NCBI RefSeq assembly: GCF_024679095.1
Contig: NW_026111765.1
Location: forward strand, 930,001 to 994,000
Origin: Eriocheir sinensis
Taxonomy: Eukaryota; Arthropoda; Malacostraca; Decapoda; Varunidae
DNA: 64,000 nt
Reading direction: 5' to 3'
Positions 46,062-59,839 of this stretch are shown piece after piece; the stretch's first letter is position 1, and every line of letters begins with the position of its first letter. The notes beneath the pieces were generated by a model. The model searched no databases and was not told where the DNA came from. It worked only from the letters and a program-made list of their open reading frames with translations. The translations under genes and the position numbers were made by a program.

Positions 46062-46532
46062 AGACTATTTTCGTAAGAGACAGCGCAGAGAGAGGAAAAG
46101 CAAAGGAAATGAAGGGGGATGATAGTCTGTACAAAGCAGGGGCCTTTTAAAAATGGAGGCGCAGACTTTAAATCGCCTTTCCTGAAAAGTGTCACTTTTT
46201 CATGTATTTCATTACATATCTTGCTTAGTTTCTGCTCTAAATACATAGTTTCTTTTTTAATTTCAAGAGGAATATTTGTAGTTTTTTTTGCGTTAGAGAA
46301 AATAAATTAAAACAATGTGACTTATTTTCTATGAATTTTTATCCTTCATTTTTGCATGGAAAAATCCGTAAAATAATAACAAGAAATTGAAAAATCATAA
46401 AAAATTAACAAATAAAGATAAATGGAAAGTCAGTAACGGATTTTGTTGTCCAGACTCTCTTCTTTCATGTCATGTATAATTCATTGATCAGTAACAAAAA
46501 ATGAATATTTTATGATTTTTTAAAAACAATGT
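46062..46532 (+). other. AT-rich tail between the small ORF and the A run
   Basis: Unique sequence without a convincing gene. An open frame at 46119-46310 shows no recognisable features. AATAAA words at 46301 and 46411 are possible polyadenylation signals, but neither lies 10-30 bases before the A run. A GTAAGA word at 46073 resembles a splice donor, but no partner acceptor was identified. Confidence 0.4.
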
Positions 46533-46554
46533 AAAAAAAAAAAAAAAAAAAAAA
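46533..46554 (+). repeat. A22 homopolymer
   Basis: Twenty-two consecutive A residues on the same strand as the 57-codon frame. This is consistent with a retroposed 3' end or with a simple A tract. About 112 bp of non-satellite sequence follows before satellite resumes. Confidence 0.9.
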
Positions 46555-46666
46555 GGGAAAAGCAAAATAAATTTGTATTGGATTTTCATTCTTTGCTTAA
46601 GGGTAATTATTGACAGTGACAGTGATAACTACAATTAATATTGAAAGTTCCGTCAGGAGTACCATC

Positions 46667-47164
46667 TGTGTATTTTGCTTATTTTTTCAAAACAAATTTA
46701 CCTTATTGTATATGCATTTTGTATATTAATTTTAATACAAATTTAATTATTCTATATGTATCTTTGTATATGTATTTTTATAAAAATATGCTTTATTTTA
46801 TGGGTATTTTGCATCTTTATTTTCATACAAATTTACGTTATTTTATTGATATTCTGCTCATTCATTTTGATACGATTTGACATTATTCTATGTGTATTTT
46901 GTATATATTTTTCATATAAATTTACGTTATTTTATGTGTATTTGTTTATATATTTTGACACAAATTTACAATATTTTATGGGTATTATGTATATATATTT
47001 CAAAAGAAATTTACCTAGTTTTATGTGTATTTTGAATATCTATTTTCATACAAACTCAAATTATTTTTATGTATTTTTGTATATATTTCAATACAAATTT
47101 TAGTTATGTTATGTGTATTTTGTAAATCTATTTTCATTCATATATATATTATTTTATTGGTATT
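46667..47164 (+). repeat. 45-bp satellite block 22 continued, T-rich strand up
   Basis: Satellite resumes mid-monomer at TGTGTATTTTGC in the same orientation as on the left of the island. Compared with the uninterrupted arrangement near 39640-39700, only about 22 bp (GAAACAAATTTACATTGTTT region) are missing across the island. Confidence 0.92.
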
Positions 47165-47452
47165 TGAATTGAAATATATATAGAAAATACATAAAATAAT
47201 GTAAATTTGTATCAAAATACTTATACAAATACACATATAATAACGTAAATTTGTATAAAAATATAAACAAAATACACATTAAATAATGTAAATACGTATA
47301 AAAAAAATGTACAAAATACACAAATAATCATGTAATTCGTATCATAATAAAGAGACAAAATACCAATAAAATGATGTAAATTTCTATGAGAAAACATTTA
47401 CAAAATACACATAAATAACGCAAATATCAATAAAAATATATATAATATAATA
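47165..47452 (-). repeat. 45-bp satellite block 24, A-rich strand up
   Basis: About six minus-oriented monomers, entered abruptly at TTGGTATTTGAATTGAAATA. They match 5460-5750 in type order and lead into junction J-D copy 2. Confidence 0.91.
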
Positions 47453-48985
47453 TATTTTTATACATATTTAAAATATTTAATGTATATTTTGTATATATAT
47501 TTTATCCAAATTTACGTTATTTTATATGTATTTGTTTATATATTTTAAAACAAATTTACATTATTTTATGTGAGTTTTGTATATGTATTTCAATACAAAT
47601 TTCCCTAACTTTATGTGTATTTTGCATATCTATTTTCAAACAAATTTAAATTATTTTTGTGTATTTTTTTATATATTTTTATACAAATTATAGTTATTTT
47701 ATTTGTTTTTTGTATATATATTTTCCTACAAATATACATTCTTTTATTGTAAATTTGTGTATTTATTTTTTTACGAATTTACATTATTTTATGTGTATTT
47801 TGTATATATATTTTTTACGTACTTAAATTATTTTATGTGTATTTTATATATACATTTTCATAAAAATTTACGTTATTTTATTGTGTGTATTCGTATATAT
47901 TTTGAAACAAATTTTATACAAATTCATGTTATTTTATGTGTATTTGTATATATATTTTCATACAAATTTATATTATTTTATGTGTATTCTTACATATGTT
48001 TTATTACAAATTTAGCTTATTTTATGTTTATTTTGTATATTTATTTCATTTAATATAATCAAATTTAAATTTATTGTATATGCATTTTTTATATCAATTT
48101 TAATACAAATTTAATTATTCTATGTGTATTTTTCTATATGTATTTTTATAAAAATATGCTTTATTTTATGGGTATTTTGCATCTTTATTTTCACACAAAT
48201 TTACGTTATTTTATTGATATTCTGCTCATTCATTTTGATACGATTTGACATTATTCTATGTGTATTTTGTATATATTTTTCATAAAAATTTACGTTATTT
48301 TATGTTTATTTGGTTATATATCTTGACACAAATTTACAATATTTTATAAGTATTTTGTATATATATTTCAAAGGAAATTTACCTAGTTTTATGTGTATTT
48401 TGAATATCTATTTTCATACAAACTCAAATTATTTTTATGTATTTTTGTATGTATTTCAATACAAATTTTAGTTAGGTTATGTGTATTTTGTAAACCTATT
48501 TTCATTCAAATATATATTATTTTATTGGTATTTTTTTCATTTACATTGATACGAATTTACATTATTTTATATGTACTTTGTATATATATTTTTATACGCA
48601 TTTACATTATTTAAAATTTATTTTGAATATATAATTTTAAACAAATTCATGGTATTTTATGTGTATTTGTATATATATTTTCATATAAATTTACATTATT
48701 TTATGTGTATTTTGTTCATATATTTCATTACAAGTTTACCTTATTTTATGTTTATTTTGTATGTGTATTTTGTACATTTATATTTATACAAATACACATT
48801 TTTTTATTGGTATTTTGTTTATTTATTTTGTTTCAATTTACATTATTTTATGTATTTTGTTTACATTTTTTATACGTATTTACTTAATTATATGTGTATT
48901 TTGTATATATATTTTATAAAATGTACGTTATTTGATTTGTATTCGTACATATATTTTGAAACAAATTTACATTGTTTTATGTATA
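47453..48985 (+). repeat. 45-bp satellite block 25, T-rich strand up
   Basis: Plus-oriented monomers. 47500-47960 duplicates 5922-6400. 48180-48760 matches 36000-36600 in order. It ends at TTTTATGTATAATTAGGAAT. Confidence 0.93.
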
Positions 48986-50220
48986 ATTAGGAATTTGTAT
49001 TGAAATAGATATGCAAAATACATATAAATGTAAATTTGTTTCAAAATATGTATACGAATACACATAAAATAACGATTTCATAAAATATATATACAAAATA
49101 CATAAATAAAGTAAAAACGTATAAAAAAAATGTATGCAAAATACACATAGAATAATGTAAATTCGTATCAAAATAAATAAACAAAATACAAATAAAATAA
49201 TGTGTATTTTTATAAATATACAAAATACATATAAAATAATGAAAATTTATATAAAACTATATACAAAAATACACAGAAGTAATTAAATTTGTATGAAAAT
49301 ATATACAAAATACACACAAAATAAGCTAAATTTGAATTGAAATATATATACAAAATACATGATATAAAGGAAATTTGTATCAAAATATTTATACAAATAC
49401 ACTTATAATAACGTAAATTTGTATGAAAATATATAAACAAAATACACATTAAATAATGTAAATACGTATAAAAAAATGTGTACAAAATACACATATAATC
49501 ATGTAATTCGTATCAAAATAAATAAACAAAATACCAATAAAATAATAAAAATTTGTATGAGTAAACGTGTATAAATATAAATGTACAAAATACACATACA
49601 AAATAAACATAAAATAAGGTAAATTTGTAATGAAATATATGTACAAAATACACATAAAATAATGTAAATTTATATGAAAATATATATACAAATACACATA
49701 AAATACCATGAATTTGTATGAAATTATACATTCAAAATAAATATTAAATAATGTAAATGCGTATAAAAATATATATAAAAAGTACATATAAAATAATGTA
49801 AATTCGTATCAATATAAATCAACAAAATACCAATAAAATAATATATATTTGAATGAAAATAGATTTACAAAATACACATAACATAACTAAAATTTGTATT
49901 GAAATATATACAAAAATACATATAAATAATTTGAGTTTGTATGAAAATAGATATTCAAAATACACATAAACATAGGTAAATTTCTTTTGAAATATATACA
50001 AATATACCCATAAATATTGTAAATTTGTGTCAAAATATATAAATAAATACAGATAAAATAACGTAAATTTGTATGAAAATATATACAAAATACATCGAAT
50101 AATGTCAAATCGTATCAAAATGAATGAGCAGAATATCAATAAAATAACGTAAATTTGTATGAAAATAAAGATGCAAAATACCCATAAAATAAAGATATTT
50201 TTATAAAATACATATACAAA
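48986..50220 (-). repeat. 45-bp satellite block 26, A-rich strand up
   Basis: Minus-oriented block. 49230-50190 is an inverted copy of 36000-36960, including the GTATGAGTAAACGTGTAT junction word at 49554-49571. Confidence 0.92.
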
Positions 50221-51967
<1,747 letters not shown>

Positions 51968-52047
51968 ATAACAAAATAAGTATTTACACAAAATTTATGA
52001 TATACATATAAACAATGTGTATTTGTATATATACGAATACAATTGAC
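51968..52047 (-). repeat. Very short inverted satellite fragment (about 80 bp)
   Basis: Fewer than two monomers in minus orientation, embedded in plus-oriented satellite. Its reverse complement (CATTGTTTATATG, then ATTTTGTGTAAATAC) aligns with 16690-16745, so it is the copied end of the inverted 16.7-17.4 kb segment. The right edge (CAATTGACATGGGTATTTTG) is a second switch. Confidence 0.7.
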
Positions 52048-55000
52048 ATGGGTATTTTGAATCTTAATTTTCATTCAAATTTTCATTATTTTATTAATAT
52101 TTTCTGTATTTATTTTGATACGATTTTACATTATTTTATTTCTGTTTTGTATATATTTTTTTTATACATATTTACATTATTTAATGTGTTTTTTGTATAT
52201 ATATTTGATACAAATTTACGTTATTTTAAGTCTATATGTTTATATATTTTCATTCAAATTTACATTATTTTATATGTATTTTGTATATGTATTTCAATAC
52301 AAATTTACCTAATTTTATGTTTTTTGTATATTTATTTTCATACAAGTTTAAATTATTTTTGTTTATTTTTGTATATAGTTTCATACAAATTTAGGTTATT
52401 TTATGTGTATTTTGTATATCTATTTTCATACAAATACACATTATTTTCATGATATTTTGTTTATTTATTTTGACACGAATTAACATTATTTAATGTGTAT
52501 TTTGAATATATATTTTTATACGTATTTACATTATTTCAAGTGTATTTTGTATATATATTTCTATAGAAATCTACGTTATTTTATGTGTATTCGTATATAT
52601 ATTTTGAAACAAACTTACATTGTTTTATGTGTATTTTGCATATTTTTTCAATACAAATTTACATTATTGTATGTGCATTTTGTATATTAATTTTAATACA
52701 AATTTGATTAATCTATGTGTATTTTTGTGTATGTATTTTTATAAAAATATGCTTTATTTTATAGGTATTTTGCATCTTTATTTACATACAAACTTACATT
52801 ATTTTATTGATATTCTGTGTATTTATTTGGTATGATTTTACATTATTCTATGTGTATTTTGTATATATATTTTATATAAAATGTATTTGTTTTCATTTCA
52901 TACAAATCTACATTATTTTATGTGTTTTTTGTACATGTATTTAAATACAAATTTAACTAGTAATATGTGTATTTTGTATATCTATTTTGTATGTATATTT
53001 TCATAGAAATTTACTCTATTTTATGAGTATTCGTATATATATTTTGATACAAATTTACATTATTGATGTGTATTTTGCATATCTATTTCAATATAAATTT
53101 TCTTTATTGTACGTGCATTTTGTATATTTATTTTAATACAAATTTAATTATTTTATATGTATTTTTGTATATATATTTTTATGCAAATATGCGTTATTAA
53201 ATGGATATTTTGCAGCTTTATTTTCATACAAATTTACATTATTTTATTGATATTCTCTTTATTTATTTTGATACGATTTAACATTATTCTATGTGTATTT
53301 TGTATATATTTTTTATACATATTTACATTATTTAAGGTTTATTTTGTATATATATTTTATCCAAATTTACATTATTTTATGTGTATTTGTTTATATATTT
53401 TTATACAAATTTACATTATTTTATGTGTATTTTGTATATACATTTTCATAAAAAAATTACGTTATTTTATTGTGTGTATTCGTATATATTTTGATACAAA
53501 TTTTATACAAGTTCATGTTATTTAATGTGTATTTGTATATATATTTTCATACAAATTTATATTATTTTATGTGTAATTTTTCATATATTTCATTACAAAT
53601 TTACCTTATTTTATGTTTATTTTGTATATTTATTTCATTCAATTTTAAATTATTTTATGTGTATATTTGTATTTAGGTTATTTTATGTGTATTTTGTATA
53701 TATATTTTCATCCAAAATTACATTATTATATTGGTATTTTCTTAATTTAATTCGATACGAGTTTAGATTATTTCATAGGTATTTTTTATACATATTTTTA
53801 TACTCATTTACATTACATATATTTTTATAGAATTTTGCGTTATTTTATGTATAGTTTTATATAAATTTACGTTATTTTATGTGCATTTTGTATATTTATA
53901 TTTATACAAATACACATTCTTTTATTGCTATATTGTTTATTTATATTTATACGAATATACATTATTTTATGTGTATTTTGTATACATTTTTTTATACGTA
54001 TTTACTTAATTTTATGTGTATTTTGTATATGTATTTTTATAGAAATCTACGTTATTTTATGTGTATTCGCATATATATTTTGAAACAAATTTACATTATT
54101 TTATATGTATTTTGCATATCTATTTCAATACAAATTTACCTTATTGTATGTGCATTTTGTATATTTATTTTGATACATATTCAAATATTTTATGTGTATT
54201 TTGGTATCAATAATTTTATAAAAAATGCGTTATTTTATAGGTATTTTGCATCTTAATTTTCATACAAATTTACATTATTTTATTAATATTCTGTGTATAT
54301 ATTTTGATACGATTTTACATTATTCTATTTGTGTTTTGTATATATTTTTTTTATACATATTTACATTATTTAATGTGTATTTTGTATATATATTTCATAC
54401 AAATTTACGTTATTATATGTGTATTTGTTTATATATTTTCTTTCAAATTTACATTATTTTATGTGTATTTTGTATATGTATTTCAATAGAAATTAAGCTA
54501 ATTTTATGTGTATTTTGTATATTTCTTTTCATACAAATTTAGGTTATTTTATGTACGCATTTATATTATTTAATGTGTGTTTTGTATATATATTTTTATC
54601 CAAAGTTAATTTGTTTTACGTTCATTTTTGGACATATATTTTTATAGAAATTAGCGTTATTTTATATGTATTTGTATATGTTTTCTCATACAAATTTACT
54701 TTATTTTATTGCTATTTTGTTTATTTAGTTTGATACGAATTACATGATTATATGTGTATTTTGTACATATTTTTTATACGTATTTACATTACTTAATATG
54801 TATTTTGTTTATATATTTTTAAACAAATTTACGTTATTATATGTATTTTTATAAATATTTTGATACAAATTTACATTATTTTATGTATTTTGTATATACA
54901 TTTCAATTCAAATTTAGCTTATTTTATCTGTATTTTGTATATCTATTTTCATACGAATTTAATTACTTCTGTGTATTTTTGTATAGTTTTATACAAATTT

Positions 55001-56664
55001 ACGTTATTTTATGTGTATTTTGTATATTTATATTTATACAAATACACATTCTTTTATTGGTATTTTGTTTATTTATTTTGATACGAATTTACATTATTTT
55101 ATGTGTATTTTGTTTACATTTTTTTATACGTATTTACTTCATTTTACGTGTATTTTGTATATATTTTTTTTATACAAATCTACGTTATTTTATGTGTATT
55201 CGTATATATATTTTGAAACAAATTTACATTGTTTTATATGTATTTTGCATATCTATTTCAATACAGATATACCTTATTGTATGTGTATTTTGTATATTTA
55301 TTTTAATACAAATAAATTTTTTTATGTGTATTTTTGTATATATATTTAAAAAAAAGCGTTATTTTATGGGTATTTTGCTTCTTTATTTTCATACAAATTT
55401 ACATTATTTTATTAATATTCTGTGTATTTATTTTGATACGATTTTACATTATTCTATTTGTGTTTTGTATAAATTTTTTTATACAAATTTACGTTATTTT
55501 AAGTGTATTTGTTTATGTATTTTCATTCAAATTTACAGTATTTTATGTGTATTTTGTATATGTATTTCAATACAAATTTACCTAATTTTATGTGTATTTT
55601 GTATATTTATTTTCATACAAATTTAAATTATTTTTGTGTATTTTTGTATATAGTTTTATACAAATTTATGTTATCTTATGTGTATTTTGTATATTTATTT
55701 TCATACAAATACACATTCTTTTATTGACATTTTGTTTATTTATTTTGACGAGAATTTACATTATTTAATGTGTATTTTGTATATATATTTTATACGTATT
55801 TACATTCTTTCATGTGTATTTTGTATATTTATAAAAAATGCGTTATTTTATGGGTATTTTGCATCTTTATTTTCATACAAATTTACATTATTTTATTTAC
55901 ATTCTGTGTATTTATTTTAATACGATTTTACATTATGCTATTTGTGTTTTGTATATATATATTTTATACATATTTACATTATTTAATGAGTATTTTATAT
56001 ATATGTTATACAAATTTATGTTAATTTAAGTGTATTTGTTTATATATTTTCATTCAAATTTACATTATTTTATGTGTATTTTGTATATGTATTTCTTTAC
56101 AAATTTACCTAATTTTATGTGTATTTTGTATATTTATTTTCATACAAATTTAACTTATTTTTGTGTATTTTTATATATAGTTTTATACAAATTTACGTTA
56201 TTTTATGTGTATTTTGTATATGTATTTTCATACAAATACACATTCTTTTATTGATATTTTAATTATTTATTTTGACACGAATTTACATTATTTAATGTGT
56301 ATTTTGTATATATATTTTTATACGTATTTACAACATTTCATGTGTATTTTGTATATATATTTCTATAGAAATCTACGTTATTTTATGTGTATTCGTATAT
56401 ATATTTTGAAACAAATCTACATTATTTTATGTGTATTTTGTATATATATTTCATTATAAATTTGCCTTATTTTAAGTTTATTTATATATCTATTTTCATC
56501 CAAATTCAAATCATTTTATGTTTATATATTTATTTGTATTTACGTTATTTTATGTGTATTTTCTATATATATTTTCATTCAAAATTACATTATTTTATCG
56601 GTATTTTGTTCATTTATTTCGATACGAATTTAGATTATTTCATGTGTATTTTCTATACATATAC
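52048..56664 (+). repeat. 45-bp satellite block 29, T-rich strand up
   Basis: Plus-oriented monomers with a clear 16-monomer order: GGTATTTTG at 52051 recurs as GGTATTTTG at 52764 (713 bp). The 53150-54560 part is the inverse of about 2780-4260. It ends at CTATACATATACATATAGAG. Confidence 0.93.
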
Positions 56665-56947
56665 ATATAGAGTAAATTTCTATGAAAATATATATTCAAA
56701 ATACATATAAAATTATGTAAATAAGTATAAAAATATATATATCAAATACACCTAAAAAAAATGAAAATTCGTATCAAAATAAATAAATAAAATTCCGATA
56801 AAAGAACGTATATTTGTAGGAAAATAAATATACAAAATACAAGTAAAATTACTAGAATTTGAATAAAAATATATACAAAAATACACACAGTTAATTTCAA
56901 TTTGTATGAAAATAGATATACAAAATACACATATAATTAGTTAAATT

Positions 56948-59047
56948 TGTATTTAAATACATGTACAAAATTCACATAAAATAATGTAAATTTGTATGAA
57001 ATGAAAACAAATTCACATAAAATAACGTACATTGGTATAAAATAGATATACAAAATATACATAGAATAATGTAAAATCGTATCAAAATAAATACACAGAA
57101 TATCAATAAAATAATGTAATTTTGTATGAAAATAAAGATGCAAAATACCCATAAAATAAAGCATATTTTTATAAAAATACATATACAAAAATACACATGG
57201 AATAGCTAAATTTGTATTAAAATTAATATAGAAAATGCACGTACAATAAGGTAAATTTGTATTGAAAAAATATGCAAAATGAACATAAAACAATGTATAT
57301 ATGTTTCAAAATATATATACGAATACACATAAAATAACGTATATTTCTATAGAAATATATATACAAAATACACATGAAATGACGTAAATACGTATAAAAA
57401 TATATATACACAATACACATTAAATAATATAAACTCGCATCAAAATAAATAAACAAAATATCAATAAAAGAATGTATTTAAATACATGTATAAAATTCAC
57501 ATAAAATAATGTAAATTTGTATGAAATGAAAACAAATTCACATAAAATAACGTACATTGGTATAAAATAGATATACAAAATATACATAGAATAATGTAAA
57601 ATCGTATCAAAATAAATACACAGAATATCAATAAAATAATGTAATTTTGTATGAAAATAAAGATGCAAAATACCCATAAAATAAAGCATATTTTTATAAA
57701 ATACATATACAAAAATACACATAGAATAGCTAAATTTGTATTAAAATTAATATACAAAATGCACGTACAATAAGGTAAATTTGTATTGAAAAAATATGCA
57801 AAATGCACATAAAACAATGTATATTTGTTTCAAAATATATATACGAATACACATAAAATAACGTATATTTCTATAAAAATATATATACAAAATACACATG
57901 AAATGACGTAAATACGTATAAAAATATATATACACAATACACATTAAATAATATAAATTCGCATCAAAATAAATAAACAAAATATCAATAAAAGAATGTA
58001 TTTAAATACATGTACAAAATTCACATAAAATAATGTAAATTTGTATGAAATGAAAACAAATTCACATAAAATAACGTACATTGGTATAAAATAGATATAC
58101 AAAATATACATAGAATAATGTAAAATCGTATCAAAATAAATACACAGAATATCAATAAAATAATATAATTTTGTATGAAAATAAAGATGCAAAATACCCA
58201 TAAAATAAAGCATATTTTTATAAAAATACATATACAAAAATACACATAGAATAGCTAAATTTGTATTAAAATTAATATACAAAATGCACGTACAATAAGG
58301 TAAATTTGTATTGAAAAAATATGCAAAATGCACATAAAACAATGTATATTTGTTTCAAAATATATATACGAATACACATAAAATAACGTATATTTCTATA
58401 GAAATATATATACAAAATACACATGAAATGACGTAAATACGTATAAAAATATATATACACAATACACATTAAATAATATAAATTCGCATCAGAATAAATA
58501 AACAGAATATCAATAAAAGAATGTATTTAAATGCATGTACAAAATTCACATAAAATAATGTAGGTTTGTATGAAATGAAAACAAATTCACATAAAATAAC
58601 GTACATTGGTATAAAATAGATATACAAAATATACATAGAATAATGTAAAATCGTATCAAAATAAATACACAGAATATCAATAAAATAATGTAATTTTGTA
58701 TGAAAATAAAGATGCAAAATACCCATAAAATAAAGCATATTTTTATAAAAATACATATACAAAAATACACATAGAATAGCTAAATTTGTATTAAAATTAA
58801 TATACAAAATGCACGTACAATAAGGTAAATTTGCATTGAAAAAATATGCAAAATGCACATCAAACAATGTATATTTGTTTCAAAATATATATACGAATAC
58901 ACATAAAATAACGTATATTTCTATAGAAATATATATACAAAATACACATGAAAAGACGTAAATACGTATAAAAATATATATACACAATACACATTAAATA
59001 ATATAAATTCGCATCAAAATAAATAAACAAAATATCAATAAAAGAAT
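56948..59047 (-). repeat. Tandem array of four 525-bp higher-order repeats
   Basis: TGTATTTAAATRCATGTA starts at 56948, 57473, 57997 and 58522, spacings of 525, 524 and 525 bp, and the fourth copy ends at about 59047. The copies look nearly identical by eye, with scattered single-base differences such as GGAATAGC versus AGAATAGC and GAACAT versus GCACAT. Adjacent 45-bp monomers within a copy are far more diverged. This is the hallmark of recent higher-order amplification. Confidence 0.92.
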
Positions 59048-59150
59048 GTGTATGAAATGACGTAAATACGTATAAAAATATATATACTCAATACACATTA
59101 AATAATATAAATTCGCATCAAAATAAATAAACAAAATATCAATAAAAGTG
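58943..59150 (-). repeat. 104-bp local tandem duplication at the array edge
   Basis: The GACGTAAATACGTATAAAA to TCAATAAAAG stretch occurs twice. GCATCAAAAT is at 59011 and again at 59115, 104 bp apart. It marks where the 525-bp array breaks down into ordinary satellite. Confidence 0.85.
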
Positions 59151-59839
59151 TATGTGTATGAAAATAGATATACAAAATACACATAAAATATTGTAAATTT
59201 GTATAAAACTCTATACAAAAATACACAAAAAATAATTTAAATTTGTATAAAATATATATACAAAATACACATAAAATAATGTAAATTTGAATAAAAATAT
59301 ATAAACAAATACACTTAAAATAACGAAAATTTGTATGAAATATATATAGAAAATACACATTAAATAATGTATATATGTATAAAAAAAATATATACAAAAC
59401 ACAAATAGAATAATGTAAAATAGTATCAAAATAAATACACAGAATATTAATAAAATAATGTAAATTTGTATGAAAATAAAGATGCAAAATACCCATAAAA
59501 CAACGCATTTTTTATGAAAATATATATACCAAAATGCACATAAAATATTTAAATTTGTATTACAATAAATATACAAAATGCACATACAATAAGGTAAATT
59601 GGTATTGAAATAGATATGCAAAATACATATAAAACAATGTAAATTTGTTTCAAAATATACATACGAATACACATAAAATAACGTAGATTTCTATAAAATA
59701 TATATACAAAATACACATAAAATGAAGTAAATACGTATAAGAAAATGTATACAAAATAAACATAAAATAATGTAAATTCGTATCAAAATAAATAAACTAA
59801 ATGCCAATAAAAGAATGTTTACTTGTATAAATATAAATA

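Larger units (their letters stand above)
45480..46666 (+). other. Non-satellite island within the satellite array
   Basis: The only stretch without 45-bp monomers. It is visibly richer in G and C, most strongly at 45730-46130. It contains a 57-codon open frame, a 22-base A run at 46533-46554, AATAAA words at 46301, 46411 and 46566, and short palindromes near its left edge. The 8-bp word TTAAGGGT occurs at 45478-45485 and again at 46597-46604, but non-satellite sequence continues about 60 bp past the second copy, so it is not a clean target-site duplication. No terminal inverted repeats were found. Candidates are a degenerate transposable element, a retrocopy fragment, or a remnant of pre-satellite sequence. 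Confidence 0.85.

Noticed and set aside
45850..46134. 94-codon minus-strand open frame in the island
   Set aside because: It is antisense to the 57-codon plus-strand frame. The A22 run supports plus-strand transcription, and the peptide has no recognisable features.
46119..46310. 63-codon plus-strand open frame after the small ORF
   Set aside because: Low-complexity hydrophobic product with no start-context or homology support visible.
45480..46666. Classical DNA transposon with terminal inverted repeats
   Set aside because: The island ends (AAGGGTGTCAAG and the reverse complement of the right end, GATGGTACTCCTG) do not match each other, and no clean target-site duplication was found.
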